Shown one piece after another: positions 42,930-50,586 of a DNA stretch of 64,000 nucleotides. The notes under the pieces are model-generated. The model had not been told where the DNA came from. It saw only the letters and a program-made list of their open reading frames with translations, and did no database searches. Source of the stretch: Streptomyces cinnabarinus. Lineage in GTDB: Bacteria > Actinomycetota > Actinomycetes > Streptomycetales > Streptomycetaceae. Position 1 is the first letter of the stretch. Each line of letters starts with the position of its first letter. A program made the translations under genes and the position numbers. The stretch spans positions 6,820,001 to 6,884,000 of the forward strand of contig NZ_CP114413.1 of NCBI RefSeq assembly GCF_027270315.1, read 5' to 3'.

Positions 42930-44134
42930 GCGCCCACATCGCGTTCTTCGCCCTGCCCGGACACGGTCATGTGAACCCGGCGCTCGGTGTCGCCGAGGAA
43001 CTGACCGGGCGCGGGCACCGGGTCACCTTCGCCACGACCCGCAGGTTCGCCGACGCCGTGGCCGGGACCGGCGCGGTGCCGCTTCTCTACGAGTCCACCA
43101 TGGACGGGCTGCCGGCCGACGACAGCGCCGAGGACCGCCCGGACCGGTTCGGCAGCGCGGACCTGGCGAAGGTGCTGCGCGATCTGCTGCGCGAGACCGT
43201 GGCCGTACTCGGGCCGCTGGACCGCGCGTTCGCGGCGGACCGGCCCGACCTCGTGGTCTACGACGACCCGTCCGGGTGGGCGGCCCGGCTGGCCGCGGCA
43301 CGACGGGGCATTACGGCGCTGCCGTACCGGACCACCTTCGCGGCGAGCGCCGACTGGTCGCTCGCCAGTGACCGGACCGACGTCGATCCGCTGCACCCGG
43401 AGATCATGCGGGTGTTCCACGGTGTGGCCAAGCTGCTGGACCGGGTCAAGGTCCCGCTCGGGCCCAAGGAGTTGATGACCGGCAGCGAGTCCGGACCGGC
43501 GCTGGTGTTCATCCCGCGCGAGTTCCAGTTCCATGGCGAGACCTTCGGTGACGATGTCCACTTCGTCGGGCCCGGCCTCGGACGGCGGGCGACGGACGGT
43601 GAGTGGAGTCGGTCGGGTGGTGAACGGCCGTTGGTGTTGGTGTCGTTGGGGACGATTCACAACGATGATCCGGGGTTCTTCCAGGCGTGTGTGGATGCCT
43701 TTGCCGGGTTGCCGTGGGATGTGGTGATGGCGGTGGGGGACCGGGTGGATCCGGCGCGGTTGTCGGGGGTGCCCGGGCATGTGGAGGTGCGGGCGCATGT
43801 GCCGCAGCTTCAGGTGTTGCGTGAGGCTGATCTGTTCGTGACGCATGCGGGGATGGGCAGTGTGATGGAGGCGCTGTCGTTCGGGGTGCCGATGGTGGCG
43901 ATTCCGCAGATGAGCGAGCAGCGGGCGAACGCGGACCGGCTGGCCGAGCTGGGACTCGGAGTGACGCTGCACCGCGGCGAGGTCACCGCCGGGACCTTGC
44001 GGGACGCGGCCGTCGGCGCGCTGGCCGACACCTCCCGCGCCCGGCGCGTCCAGGAGATGCGCGAGCACATCCGGCGGGCGGGCGGGGCTCCCGCCGCGGC
44101 CGATGTCGTCGAGTCCCTCCTGGATCACCGGTGA
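42926..44134 (+). CDS. MGT-family glycosyltransferase (GT1), tandem copy 2
   Basis: Paralogue of the preceding gene, 402 residues. The acceptor domain (HIAFFALPGHGHVNPALGVAEEL onward) has diverged, while the donor domain is almost identical to copy 1 at the DNA level. This pattern predicts the same sugar donor but a different acceptor position, for example sequential addition of two sugars. The donor motif is FVTHAGMGSVMEAL. The ATG overlaps copy 1 by 4 bp, and the P450 gene starts inside its stop (GTGA). Confidence 0.9.
   Translation: MSAHIAFFALPGHGHVNPALGVAEELTGRGHRVTFATTRRFADAVAGTGAVPLLYESTMDGLPADDSAEDRPDRFGSADLAKVLRDLLRETVAVLGPLDRAFAADRPDLVVYDDPSGWAARLAAARRGITALPYRTTFAASADWSLASDRTDVDPLHPEIMRVFHGVAKLLDRVKVPLGPKELMTGSESGPALVFIPREFQFHGETFGDDVHFVGPGLGRRATDGEWSRSGGERPLVLVSLGTIHNDDPGFFQACVDAFAGLPWDVVMAVGDRVDPARLSGVPGHVEVRAHVPQLQVLREADLFVTHAGMGSVMEALSFGVPMVAIPQMSEQRANADRLAELGLGVTLHRGEVTAGTLRDAAVGALADTSRARRVQEMREHIRRAGGAPAAADVVESLLDHR
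43595..43960 (+). repeat. 366-bp duplicated block, copy 2
   Basis: Partner of 42378-42743 at a fixed offset of 1217 bp. The only difference changes Leu to Pro in the IHNDD-x-GFFQ segment. A second shorter identical run of about 52 bp (43481-43532, matching 42264-42315) lies just upstream in the same register. Confidence 0.95.
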
Positions 44135-45360
44135 CCCGGCCGATCGAGATCGACACCTCCGCCTTCTTCGCGGATCAGCACGGCTACTACGCCGACTTGA
44201 GGCAGACCCCGGGGCCCCGGCTCGTCCGCAACCCGCAGGGCCTCGACTACTGGCTGATCACCCGGCACGCCGACGCCCGGGCGGTGCTGCTAGACGACCG
44301 GTTCTCCAAGGACCCCCGGCTCGCCGAACAGGCGCTGAGTTCCGCCGGTTACGGCGTCTCCGGCGCCGACAGCTTCTTTCTGCCCCTGGTCAACAGCGAC
44401 CCGCCGGACCACACCCGGCTGCGGCGGCTGGTCTCGGGGGCGTTCACCCCGCGCCGGGTGGAGGAGCTGAGGCCCCGGGTCGAGCGGCTCACCCATGAAC
44501 TCCTCGACGCCGTCCCGGACGAGGGCGACGTCGACCTGATGGCGACGCTGGCCTTCCCGTTGCCGGTCCTGGTGATCAGCGAGCTGCTGGGTGTGCCGCA
44601 CCGCAGCCGGGGCGCGCTGCTGACCTGGGCCACCCGGATGCTCACCGTCTCCGGCAACGGATCGGGGCCCGCGGACCGCACGCGCCGACTGCACCGCTGG
44701 TTCGCCTCCCTCGTGGCCGCGAAGCGCCCCCGCATCCGCACCGATCTGCCCCAGGACGAGCAACCCGACCTGCTCGCCGCCCTTGTGGTGGCGCACGACC
44801 GAGGACAGCGCCTCGACGACGAGGAACTCGTCGGCCTGCTGGTGCTGTTGCTCGTGGCCGGCCACGAGACGACGACCGGGATGATCGGCAACGCCGTCGA
44901 CGCCCTGCTGCGCCACCCCGACCAGCTCGCGCTGCTGCGCGGCCGCCCCGAGTTGCTGCCCTCGGGGGTGGACGAACTGCTGCGCTACGAGGCGTCGTTG
45001 GCGCGCACCACGCTGCGGGTGGCACGGGAGGACGTGCGGGTCGCCGACACCGTCGTCCCCGCGGGCAGCGTCGTCAGCGTGGCCCTCTCGGCCGCCAACC
45101 GGGACCCGGAGGTCTTCCCCGAGCCCGACCGGCTCGACGTCACCCGGGCCCGCGGCCCCCATCTCTCCTTCGGCCACGGCATCCACTTCTGCCTGGGCGC
45201 GCCGCTCGCCCGGCTCCAGACGGAGACCGTCCTCGCCGTACTGCTCCAGCGCTTCCCGGAGCTCGCCGCGGCCGATCCGGACGCGCCCCAACTGTGGCGC
45301 CCCGTCGGGGACATGCGCGGGCTGCTGACGCTGCCGGTGCGGCTGCGACCCGCCGTCTGA
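44131..45360 (+). CDS. Cytochrome P450
   Basis: Heme monooxygenase of 409 residues, class I bacterial type. The I-helix oxygen-activation motif is LLVAGHETTT, the ExxR motif is ELLR, and the heme-binding loop is FGHGIHFCLGAPLAR with the ligand Cys near residue 353. It is related to the second P450 of the cluster (60210) and needs ferredoxin partners from elsewhere. Its GTG start overlaps the glycosyltransferase stop by 4 bp. A likely job is to hydroxylate an otherwise unreactive side chain (Trp, Ile or Leu) so that a sugar can be attached; this is inference. Confidence 0.92.
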   Translation: MTRPIEIDTSAFFADQHGYYADLRQTPGPRLVRNPQGLDYWLITRHADARAVLLDDRFSKDPRLAEQALSSAGYGVSGADSFFLPLVNSDPPDHTRLRRLVSGAFTPRRVEELRPRVERLTHELLDAVPDEGDVDLMATLAFPLPVLVISELLGVPHRSRGALLTWATRMLTVSGNGSGPADRTRRLHRWFASLVAAKRPRIRTDLPQDEQPDLLAALVVAHDRGQRLDDEELVGLLVLLLVAGHETTTGMIGNAVDALLRHPDQLALLRGRPELLPSGVDELLRYEASLARTTLRVAREDVRVADTVVPAGSVVSVALSAANRDPEVFPEPDRLDVTRARGPHLSFGHGIHFCLGAPLARLQTETVLAVLLQRFPELAAADPDAPQLWRPVGDMRGLLTLPVRLRPAV

Positions 45361-45394
45361 TTCCCCGTCCACCTTGACTCAGCGAGGAGACCCC

Positions 45395-46396
45395 GTGCCC
45401 CCACCCCCTCCCGACGCCCCCGCGATCGAGGTGCGCGGACTGCGCAAGGCGTTCGGGGCGACGCCTGCCCTCGGCGGAGTCGACCTCACCGTCGCCCCCG
45501 GAACCGTCTGCGGACTCCTCGGGCCCAATGGCGCGGGCAAGACCACGATGGTGCGGATCCTGGCCACCCTGTCGCTCCCGGACGGCGGTACCGCCCGCGT
45601 GGCCGGGCACGATGTCGTCGGGCACCCGGCCCGGGTGCGCGGGAGCATCGCGCTGACCGGGCAGTACGCCTCGGTGGACGAGGTGATCAGCGGCCGGGAC
45701 AACCTGGAGATGTTCGCCCGGCTGTACCGGATGCGCGGAGCCGCCGTACGGCGACGGGCCGAGGAACTGCTGGAGCGGTTCGGGCTGACCGACGCGGCCC
45801 ACCGGCCGGTGCGCACCTGGTCCGGCGGTATGCGCCGGCGCCTCGACCTCGCGGTCGGGCTGGTCGTCCCGCCCGTGGTGATGTTCCTCGACGAGCCCAC
45901 GACCGGGCTCGATCCGCAGAGCCGGGCCGGGCTCTGGGAGAGCGTACGGGAGCTGGTCCGGGCCGGGACGACCGTGCTGCTGACCACGCAGTACCTGGAC
46001 GAGGCCGACCAACTGGCCGATCGGATCGCGGTGTTGACGGATCCCGACGGTACCGGCGGCCGGGTCGTCGCCGAGGGCACCCCCTTCGAGCTGAAGTCCG
46101 CGCTCGGCGGGGAGTCCATCGACCTCACCGTCCGCCACGCCGAACAGCGCGGCCGGGCCGCCGAGATCCTGGCCCGCGCGGGCGGCCGGGCGCCCGTGCT
46201 CGCCGACGATCCGCGCCGGGCGACCCTCGCCGTCGGCTCCGGAGCGGTGTCCGGAACGGCCGTACTCGCCGCCGTACTGGGCGAGTTGGACCTCGCGGGG
46301 ATCGCCGTGGAGGACCTCGCCCTGCGGCGCCCGACGCTGGACGAGGTGTTCCTCAACCTGCTGAACGGGCCGAGCCGAGACCGGGAGATGGCATGA
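45395..46396 (+). CDS. DrrA-type ABC exporter ATP-binding protein
   Basis: ATPase of an antibiotic exporter, 333 residues. Walker A is GPNGAGKTTM, the signature is WSGGMRRRLDLAVGLV, Walker B is VMFLDEPTTGLD, and the His switch is replaced by Gln (LLTTQYLDEADQLADRI), as in the daunorubicin-resistance DrrA family. GTG 45395 has GAGGAG upstream. Together with the following permease it should pump out the cluster product and give self-protection. Confidence 0.92.
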   Translation: MPPPPPDAPAIEVRGLRKAFGATPALGGVDLTVAPGTVCGLLGPNGAGKTTMVRILATLSLPDGGTARVAGHDVVGHPARVRGSIALTGQYASVDEVISGRDNLEMFARLYRMRGAAVRRRAEELLERFGLTDAAHRPVRTWSGGMRRRLDLAVGLVVPPVVMFLDEPTTGLDPQSRAGLWESVRELVRAGTTVLLTTQYLDEADQLADRIAVLTDPDGTGGRVVAEGTPFELKSALGGESIDLTVRHAEQRGRAAEILARAGGRAPVLADDPRRATLAVGSGAVSGTAVLAAVLGELDLAGIAVEDLALRRPTLDEVFLNLLNGPSRDREMA

Positions 46397-47229
46397 GTGC
46401 GCCCCTGCCGCCGAGCGCGTGGCACACCTCCGAGGAGCCCCCGCTCTCCCGGCTGCGCTGGGCCGCCGGTGACGCGGCCACCGTCGCCCGGCGCTATCTG
46501 ATCCATCTGCGCGGCGCCCCGGAACGGGCCGCCATGGCGCTGGTGATCCCGCTGCTGTTCACCTTGCTCTTCGTCTATGTGCTGGGTAGCAACATGCGGC
46601 CGCCGGGCGGTGTCTCGTACGTCGATTTCGTGGTGCCGGGCATGCTCGCGCAGATGGCGGTGTTCGGCATCGCGGCCAGTGCGGCCGTCGTGGCGGAGGA
46701 CAAGGAACGGGGCGTCACCGACCGCTTCCACGCCCTGCCCATGAGCCGGACCGGTGTGCCCGTCGGGCAGTCGCTGGCCGAGTGCCTGGGCGGGGTCATC
46801 ACCCTGGTGGTGATGGCGGTCTGCGGGCTCCTGGTCGGCTGGCGTCCCACGGCGATGGCCGCCGGGCTGGCGCTGCTGCTCCTGGCCCGTTACGCCTTCA
46901 GCTGGCTGGGCATGTGGATCGGCCTCGTCCTGCCCTCGCGGTCGGCCACCGATCTGGTCGGCATGCTGATGTTCCCGCTCACCATGATCTCCAACATCTT
47001 CGTCCCCACCGAAGGGCTGCCCACGGGGCTGCGGCTGCTCGCCGACTGGAACCCGGTGAGCGCGGTCGTGTCGGCCGTGCGGGAGCTGTTCGGCAACCCC
47101 GTCGCCGTACCCGCCGACGCCGCGTGGCCGATCGCGCACCCGGTCGCCGCCACGCTCGGCTGGTCCGCGCTGCTGCTCGCGGTCTTCGGCCCGCTGACGG
47201 TCGCCAAGTACCGCGCGCCGAGGCACTGA
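46393..47229 (+). CDS. DrrB-type ABC-2 exporter permease
   Basis: Membrane half of the exporter, 278 residues with six predicted spans (first: AAMALVIPLLFTLLFVYVLG). The conserved ABC-2 segment is GVTDRFHALPMSRTGVPVGQ. It overlaps the ATPase gene by 4 bp (ATGA). The first 40 residues are cytoplasmic and soluble. The pair sits in the middle of the deoxysugar and glycosyltransferase operon, which fits export of a glycosylated product. Confidence 0.9.
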   Translation: MSAPLPPSAWHTSEEPPLSRLRWAAGDAATVARRYLIHLRGAPERAAMALVIPLLFTLLFVYVLGSNMRPPGGVSYVDFVVPGMLAQMAVFGIAASAAVVAEDKERGVTDRFHALPMSRTGVPVGQSLAECLGGVITLVVMAVCGLLVGWRPTAMAAGLALLLLARYAFSWLGMWIGLVLPSRSATDLVGMLMFPLTMISNIFVPTEGLPTGLRLLADWNPVSAVVSAVRELFGNPVAVPADAAWPIAHPVAATLGWSALLLAVFGPLTVAKYRAPRH

Positions 47230-47253
47230 AGCGCTGAAGCCGAAAGGAGTCCC

Positions 47254-48321
47254 GTGAAAGCCCTCGTACTGGCGGGCGGTGCGGGCACGCGACTGCGTCC
47301 GATCACCCACACCTCCGCCAAACAACTCGTCCCCATCGCCAACAAGCCCGTCCTCTTCTACGGCCTCGAAGCCATCGCCGGCGCCGGCATCAAGGACGTA
47401 GGAGTGATCGTCGGCGACACCGCCGAGGAGATCGAGCGGGCCGTCGGCGACGGCTCCGACTTCGGACTGCGGGTCACCTACCTTCCGCAGCCCCGCCCGC
47501 TGGGACTCGCCCACGCCGTGCTGATCGCCCGCGAGTTCCTCGGCGACGACGACTTCCTGATGTACCTCGGCGACAACTTCATCGTCGGAGGCATCGGTTC
47601 GCTGCTCGACGAGTTCCGCACGCACCGGCCGGACGCCCAGCTCCTGCTCACCCGCGTCCCCAACCCCGGCGCCTACGGCGTCGCCACACTGTCCGCCGAC
47701 GGACGCGTCACGGATCTGGAGGAGAAGCCGGAGCGGCCCGTCGGCGATCTGGCCATCGTCGGCGCCTATCTGTTCACCCCCGCCGTCCACGACGCCGTCC
47801 GCGCCATCGCCCCCTCCGGGCGCGGTGAGCTGGAGATCACCGACGCGCTGCGGCTGATGCTCACGCAGGGCCGGGACATCCGCCCGACCGTCATCACCGG
47901 GTACTGGAAGGACACCGGCACCGTCGCGGACATGCTGGAGGCCAACCGCAGTGTCCTGGAGGTGCTCGAACCCGCCGTCGAGGGCACCGTCAGCGCCGAC
48001 AGCGAACTCGTCGGCCGGGTACGGGTGTGCGCGGGAGCCGTCGTGCGCGGTTCCCGGATCGTGGGCCCGGCGCTGATCGGCGCCGGCTCGGTGATCGTCG
48101 ACTCCTATGTGGGGCCGTCCACTTCGATCGCCGAGAACTGCCGGATCGAGGACAGCGAGATCGAGTTCTCCATCGTGCTGAGCGAGGCGACCATCACCGG
48201 AGTGCGCCGGATCGACGCCTCCCTCATCGGCTGTCACGTCCAGGTCGCGCCCGCGCCCCGGGTGCCCACCGCGCACCGGCTCGTGCTCGGCGACCACAGC
48301 ACCGTGCGGATCGCCTCATGA
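47254..48321 (+). CDS. Glucose-1-phosphate thymidylyltransferase (long form)
   Basis: Makes dTDP-glucose from dTTP and glucose-1-phosphate. The protein has 355 residues. The nucleotide-binding signature is LAGGAGTRLRPITHTSAKQL (residues 7-26), the sugar-binding site YLGDNFIVGG, and the Mg-binding region EEKPERPVGD. The C-terminal 110 residues form a left-handed beta-helix (GSVIVDSYVGPSTSIAENC), the long StrD-like form found in antibiotic clusters rather than cell-wall RmlA. The start has AAAGGAG upstream. It overlaps the dehydratase gene by 4 bp. Confidence 0.92.
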   Translation: MKALVLAGGAGTRLRPITHTSAKQLVPIANKPVLFYGLEAIAGAGIKDVGVIVGDTAEEIERAVGDGSDFGLRVTYLPQPRPLGLAHAVLIAREFLGDDDFLMYLGDNFIVGGIGSLLDEFRTHRPDAQLLLTRVPNPGAYGVATLSADGRVTDLEEKPERPVGDLAIVGAYLFTPAVHDAVRAIAPSGRGELEITDALRLMLTQGRDIRPTVITGYWKDTGTVADMLEANRSVLEVLEPAVEGTVSADSELVGRVRVCAGAVVRGSRIVGPALIGAGSVIVDSYVGPSTSIAENCRIEDSEIEFSIVLSEATITGVRRIDASLIGCHVQVAPAPRVPTAHRLVLGDHSTVRIAS

Positions 48322-49280
48322 CGCACTACCTCGTCACCGGAGCGGCCGGGTTCATCGGCTCGCACTTCGTCCGCGACCTCCTCGGGCCCGACGGCCCCCC
48401 GGAAGTCGAGGTCACCGTCCTCGACGCGCTGACCTACGCCGGGGACCCGGCCAACCTCGCGCCGGTCCTCGACGATCCCCGACTGCGGTTCGTCCAGGGG
48501 GACATCACCGACGCCGCGCTCGTCGAGAAGCTGCTGCCGGGCGGCTCGGTGGTGGTCAACCTCGCCGCCGAGAGCCATGTCGACCGGTCCATCGCCGCCG
48601 CCGGGGCCTTCGTGCACACCAATGTGCTCGGCACCCAGATCCTGCTGGACGCGGCCCTCGCCGCCGGTGCCCGGTGCTTCCTGCAGGTGTCGACGGACGA
48701 GGTGTACGGCTCCATCGACGAGGGCTCCTGGACCGAGGAGGCCCCCGTCCGGCCCAACTCCCCCTACGCCGCCACCAAGGCCGCTGCCGACCTGCTCGCC
48801 CTCTCCTGCGCCCGCACCCACGGCCTCGACGTCCGGATCACCCGGTGCAGCAACAACTACGGTCCGGGGCAGCACCCGGAGAAGCTGATCCCCCGCTTCG
48901 TCACCCTGCTGCTGGCCGGGCGGCCCGTGCCGCTGTACGGCGACGGCGGCAACGTCCGGGACTGGCTGCACGTCCTCGACCACTGCCGGGCCCTCCGGCT
49001 GGTCCTGGAACACGGCGCGCCCGGCGAGGTCTACAACGTCGGCGGCGGGACGCAGTTGACCAACCGTGAGCTGACCGGGCGGCTCCTGGACGCCTGCGGC
49101 GCCGGCTGGGACGCGGTGCGCCCGGTCGAGGACCGCAAGGGGCACGACCGCCGCTACTGCGTCGACGACGGCAAGCTGCGGCGCCTCGGATTCCGGCCCC
49201 GGGTTCCCTTCGAGCGGGGCCTGCTGGAGACCGTCGACTGGTACCGCCCGCTCACCGAACACCCCGCAAGAAGGAAGTGA
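48318..49280 (+). CDS. dTDP-glucose 4,6-dehydratase
   Basis: Converts dTDP-glucose to dTDP-4-keto-6-deoxyglucose, the branch point of deoxysugars. The protein has 320 residues in the extended SDR family. NAD motif VTGAAGFIGSHF (residues 6-17), catalytic Asp-Glu in STDEVYGSI, and Tyr/Lys in SPYAATKAAADLL. The ATG is inside the stop region of the thymidylyltransferase. Together with the ketoreductase at 38635 this gives only a simple 6-deoxyhexose; no 2,3-dehydratase, aminotransferase or sugar methyltransferase for a more complex sugar is seen in the window. Confidence 0.93.
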   Translation: MTHYLVTGAAGFIGSHFVRDLLGPDGPPEVEVTVLDALTYAGDPANLAPVLDDPRLRFVQGDITDAALVEKLLPGGSVVVNLAAESHVDRSIAAAGAFVHTNVLGTQILLDAALAAGARCFLQVSTDEVYGSIDEGSWTEEAPVRPNSPYAATKAAADLLALSCARTHGLDVRITRCSNNYGPGQHPEKLIPRFVTLLLAGRPVPLYGDGGNVRDWLHVLDHCRALRLVLEHGAPGEVYNVGGGTQLTNRELTGRLLDACGAGWDAVRPVEDRKGHDRRYCVDDGKLRRLGFRPRVPFERGLLETVDWYRPLTEHPARRK

Positions 49281-49283
49281 CCC

Positions 49284-50417
49284 GTGCGTGTCCTGTTCGC
49301 CGCCTTTCCCGTTGCGGCCCGTGCCTTCCCCGTGGCCCCGCTCGCCTGGGCGCTGCGGAACGCGGGCCACGAGGTGCGCGTCGCCACCCACCCGGACCTG
49401 GTGCGCGGGGTGACCGAGGCGGGGCTCGCGGCCGTCCCGGTGGGACAGGGCGAGGACCTCGCCGCGCTCACCGACCTCACCCGCAACCCCGCCCTGGCCG
49501 ACCACCCTGGCGGCGGACTGCACATCGGCACGGGGGAGTGCCCCGACTGGGGCGCCCGGTGGTACCGGACGACCCGCGCCTTCGCGGCCCTGCGACCCCT
49601 GCTGGAGGAGCTGACCGGCACCGTCGTCCGCTGGCGCCCCGACCTGGTGCTCTGGGACCCCTTCTGTCTGCCGGCCGCCGTCGCCGCCCGGGTCGGCGGC
49701 GCCGCCCACGCCCGGCTGCTGTGGGGACGGGACAACATCGCCTGGCTGCACGGGCGTTCGGCGCGCTACCGGGACCAGTCACCGGGCTTCCCCGAGCCGC
49801 TGGAGGAGACCATGCAGCAGCTCCTCGAACCCTACGGACTGCCCTACGCGGAGGAACTGGTCCTCGGCCAGTGGACCGTGGACCCGATGCCACCCGGGAT
49901 GCGCCTGTCCGCGCCGGGCGTCCGGTACGAGAATGTGCGCTGGGTGCCCTACGGCGGTGGTGCGACCGTCCCGGAGCGGCTGCGCGGCCGGCCGCTGCGG
50001 CCGCGGGTGTGGGTGGCTGGGGAGCGGCTCGGGGAAGCGCTGCGTGGGCTGGAGACCGAGCTGGACATCGAGCGGGTCCCCCTGCCCCAGCTCCTCCCGA
50101 CCTGCTCCGCCGTCGTCCACCACGGCGGTGCCGAGGTGTTCGCCTCGGCCGCGGCGGCGGGCGTGCCCCAGCTGATCGTGCCGGAGCCGGCCTGGGACGA
50201 GGAGGCGGCGGCCGTACAACTCGTCCGCAAGGGCGCCGGAGTCGCCCTCGACCGGCGGGAGCCGAGCGCGGAGTCGCTGCGGGCGGCGCTGCTCGCGGTG
50301 CTGCGGGACTGCCGGGAGGGGGCGGCCGCCTGGCGCGAGGAGCTGGCCCGCCTGCCGGGGCCGGCGGAACTCGTCCCGGTGCTGGAGAAACTGACCAGCC
50401 ATCACCAGCGGATCTGA
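49284..50417 (+). CDS. EryCIII-like glycosyltransferase, shortened
   Basis: Glycosyltransferase of 377 residues related to the EryCIII/DesVII group (N-terminus VLFAAFPVAARAFPVAPLAWALRNAGHEVRVAT). The donor motif is VVHHGGAEVFASAAAAGVP. Compared with the usual length of about 420 it lacks roughly 40 residues in the donor domain: the strand with the conserved LGTS-type loop is replaced by VWVAGERLGEALRG before PLPQLLPTC. Most EryCIII-type enzymes need a P450-like activator, and none is next to it. It may be altered in donor use or be partly decayed. Start is GTG 49284 after AAGGAAG. Confidence 0.8.
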   Translation: MRVLFAAFPVAARAFPVAPLAWALRNAGHEVRVATHPDLVRGVTEAGLAAVPVGQGEDLAALTDLTRNPALADHPGGGLHIGTGECPDWGARWYRTTRAFAALRPLLEELTGTVVRWRPDLVLWDPFCLPAAVAARVGGAAHARLLWGRDNIAWLHGRSARYRDQSPGFPEPLEETMQQLLEPYGLPYAEELVLGQWTVDPMPPGMRLSAPGVRYENVRWVPYGGGATVPERLRGRPLRPRVWVAGERLGEALRGLETELDIERVPLPQLLPTCSAVVHHGGAEVFASAAAAGVPQLIVPEPAWDEEAAAVQLVRKGAGVALDRREPSAESLRAALLAVLRDCREGAAAWREELARLPGPAELVPVLEKLTSHHQRI

Positions 50418-50586
50418 GACCACGACCCCCACACCAGTGGGAGACCGGGCCCGCTCGCGTCCGCTCGGCGGAGGCAGGAATGCAGACTGCCGACGGACGA
50501 CCGGGGCGGGGGCCCGCTGACACGATCGACCTCACGACTCGCCCGGGGCGCGCACGCCCGACCAGCAGAACGCGGAGTCCTCCACC

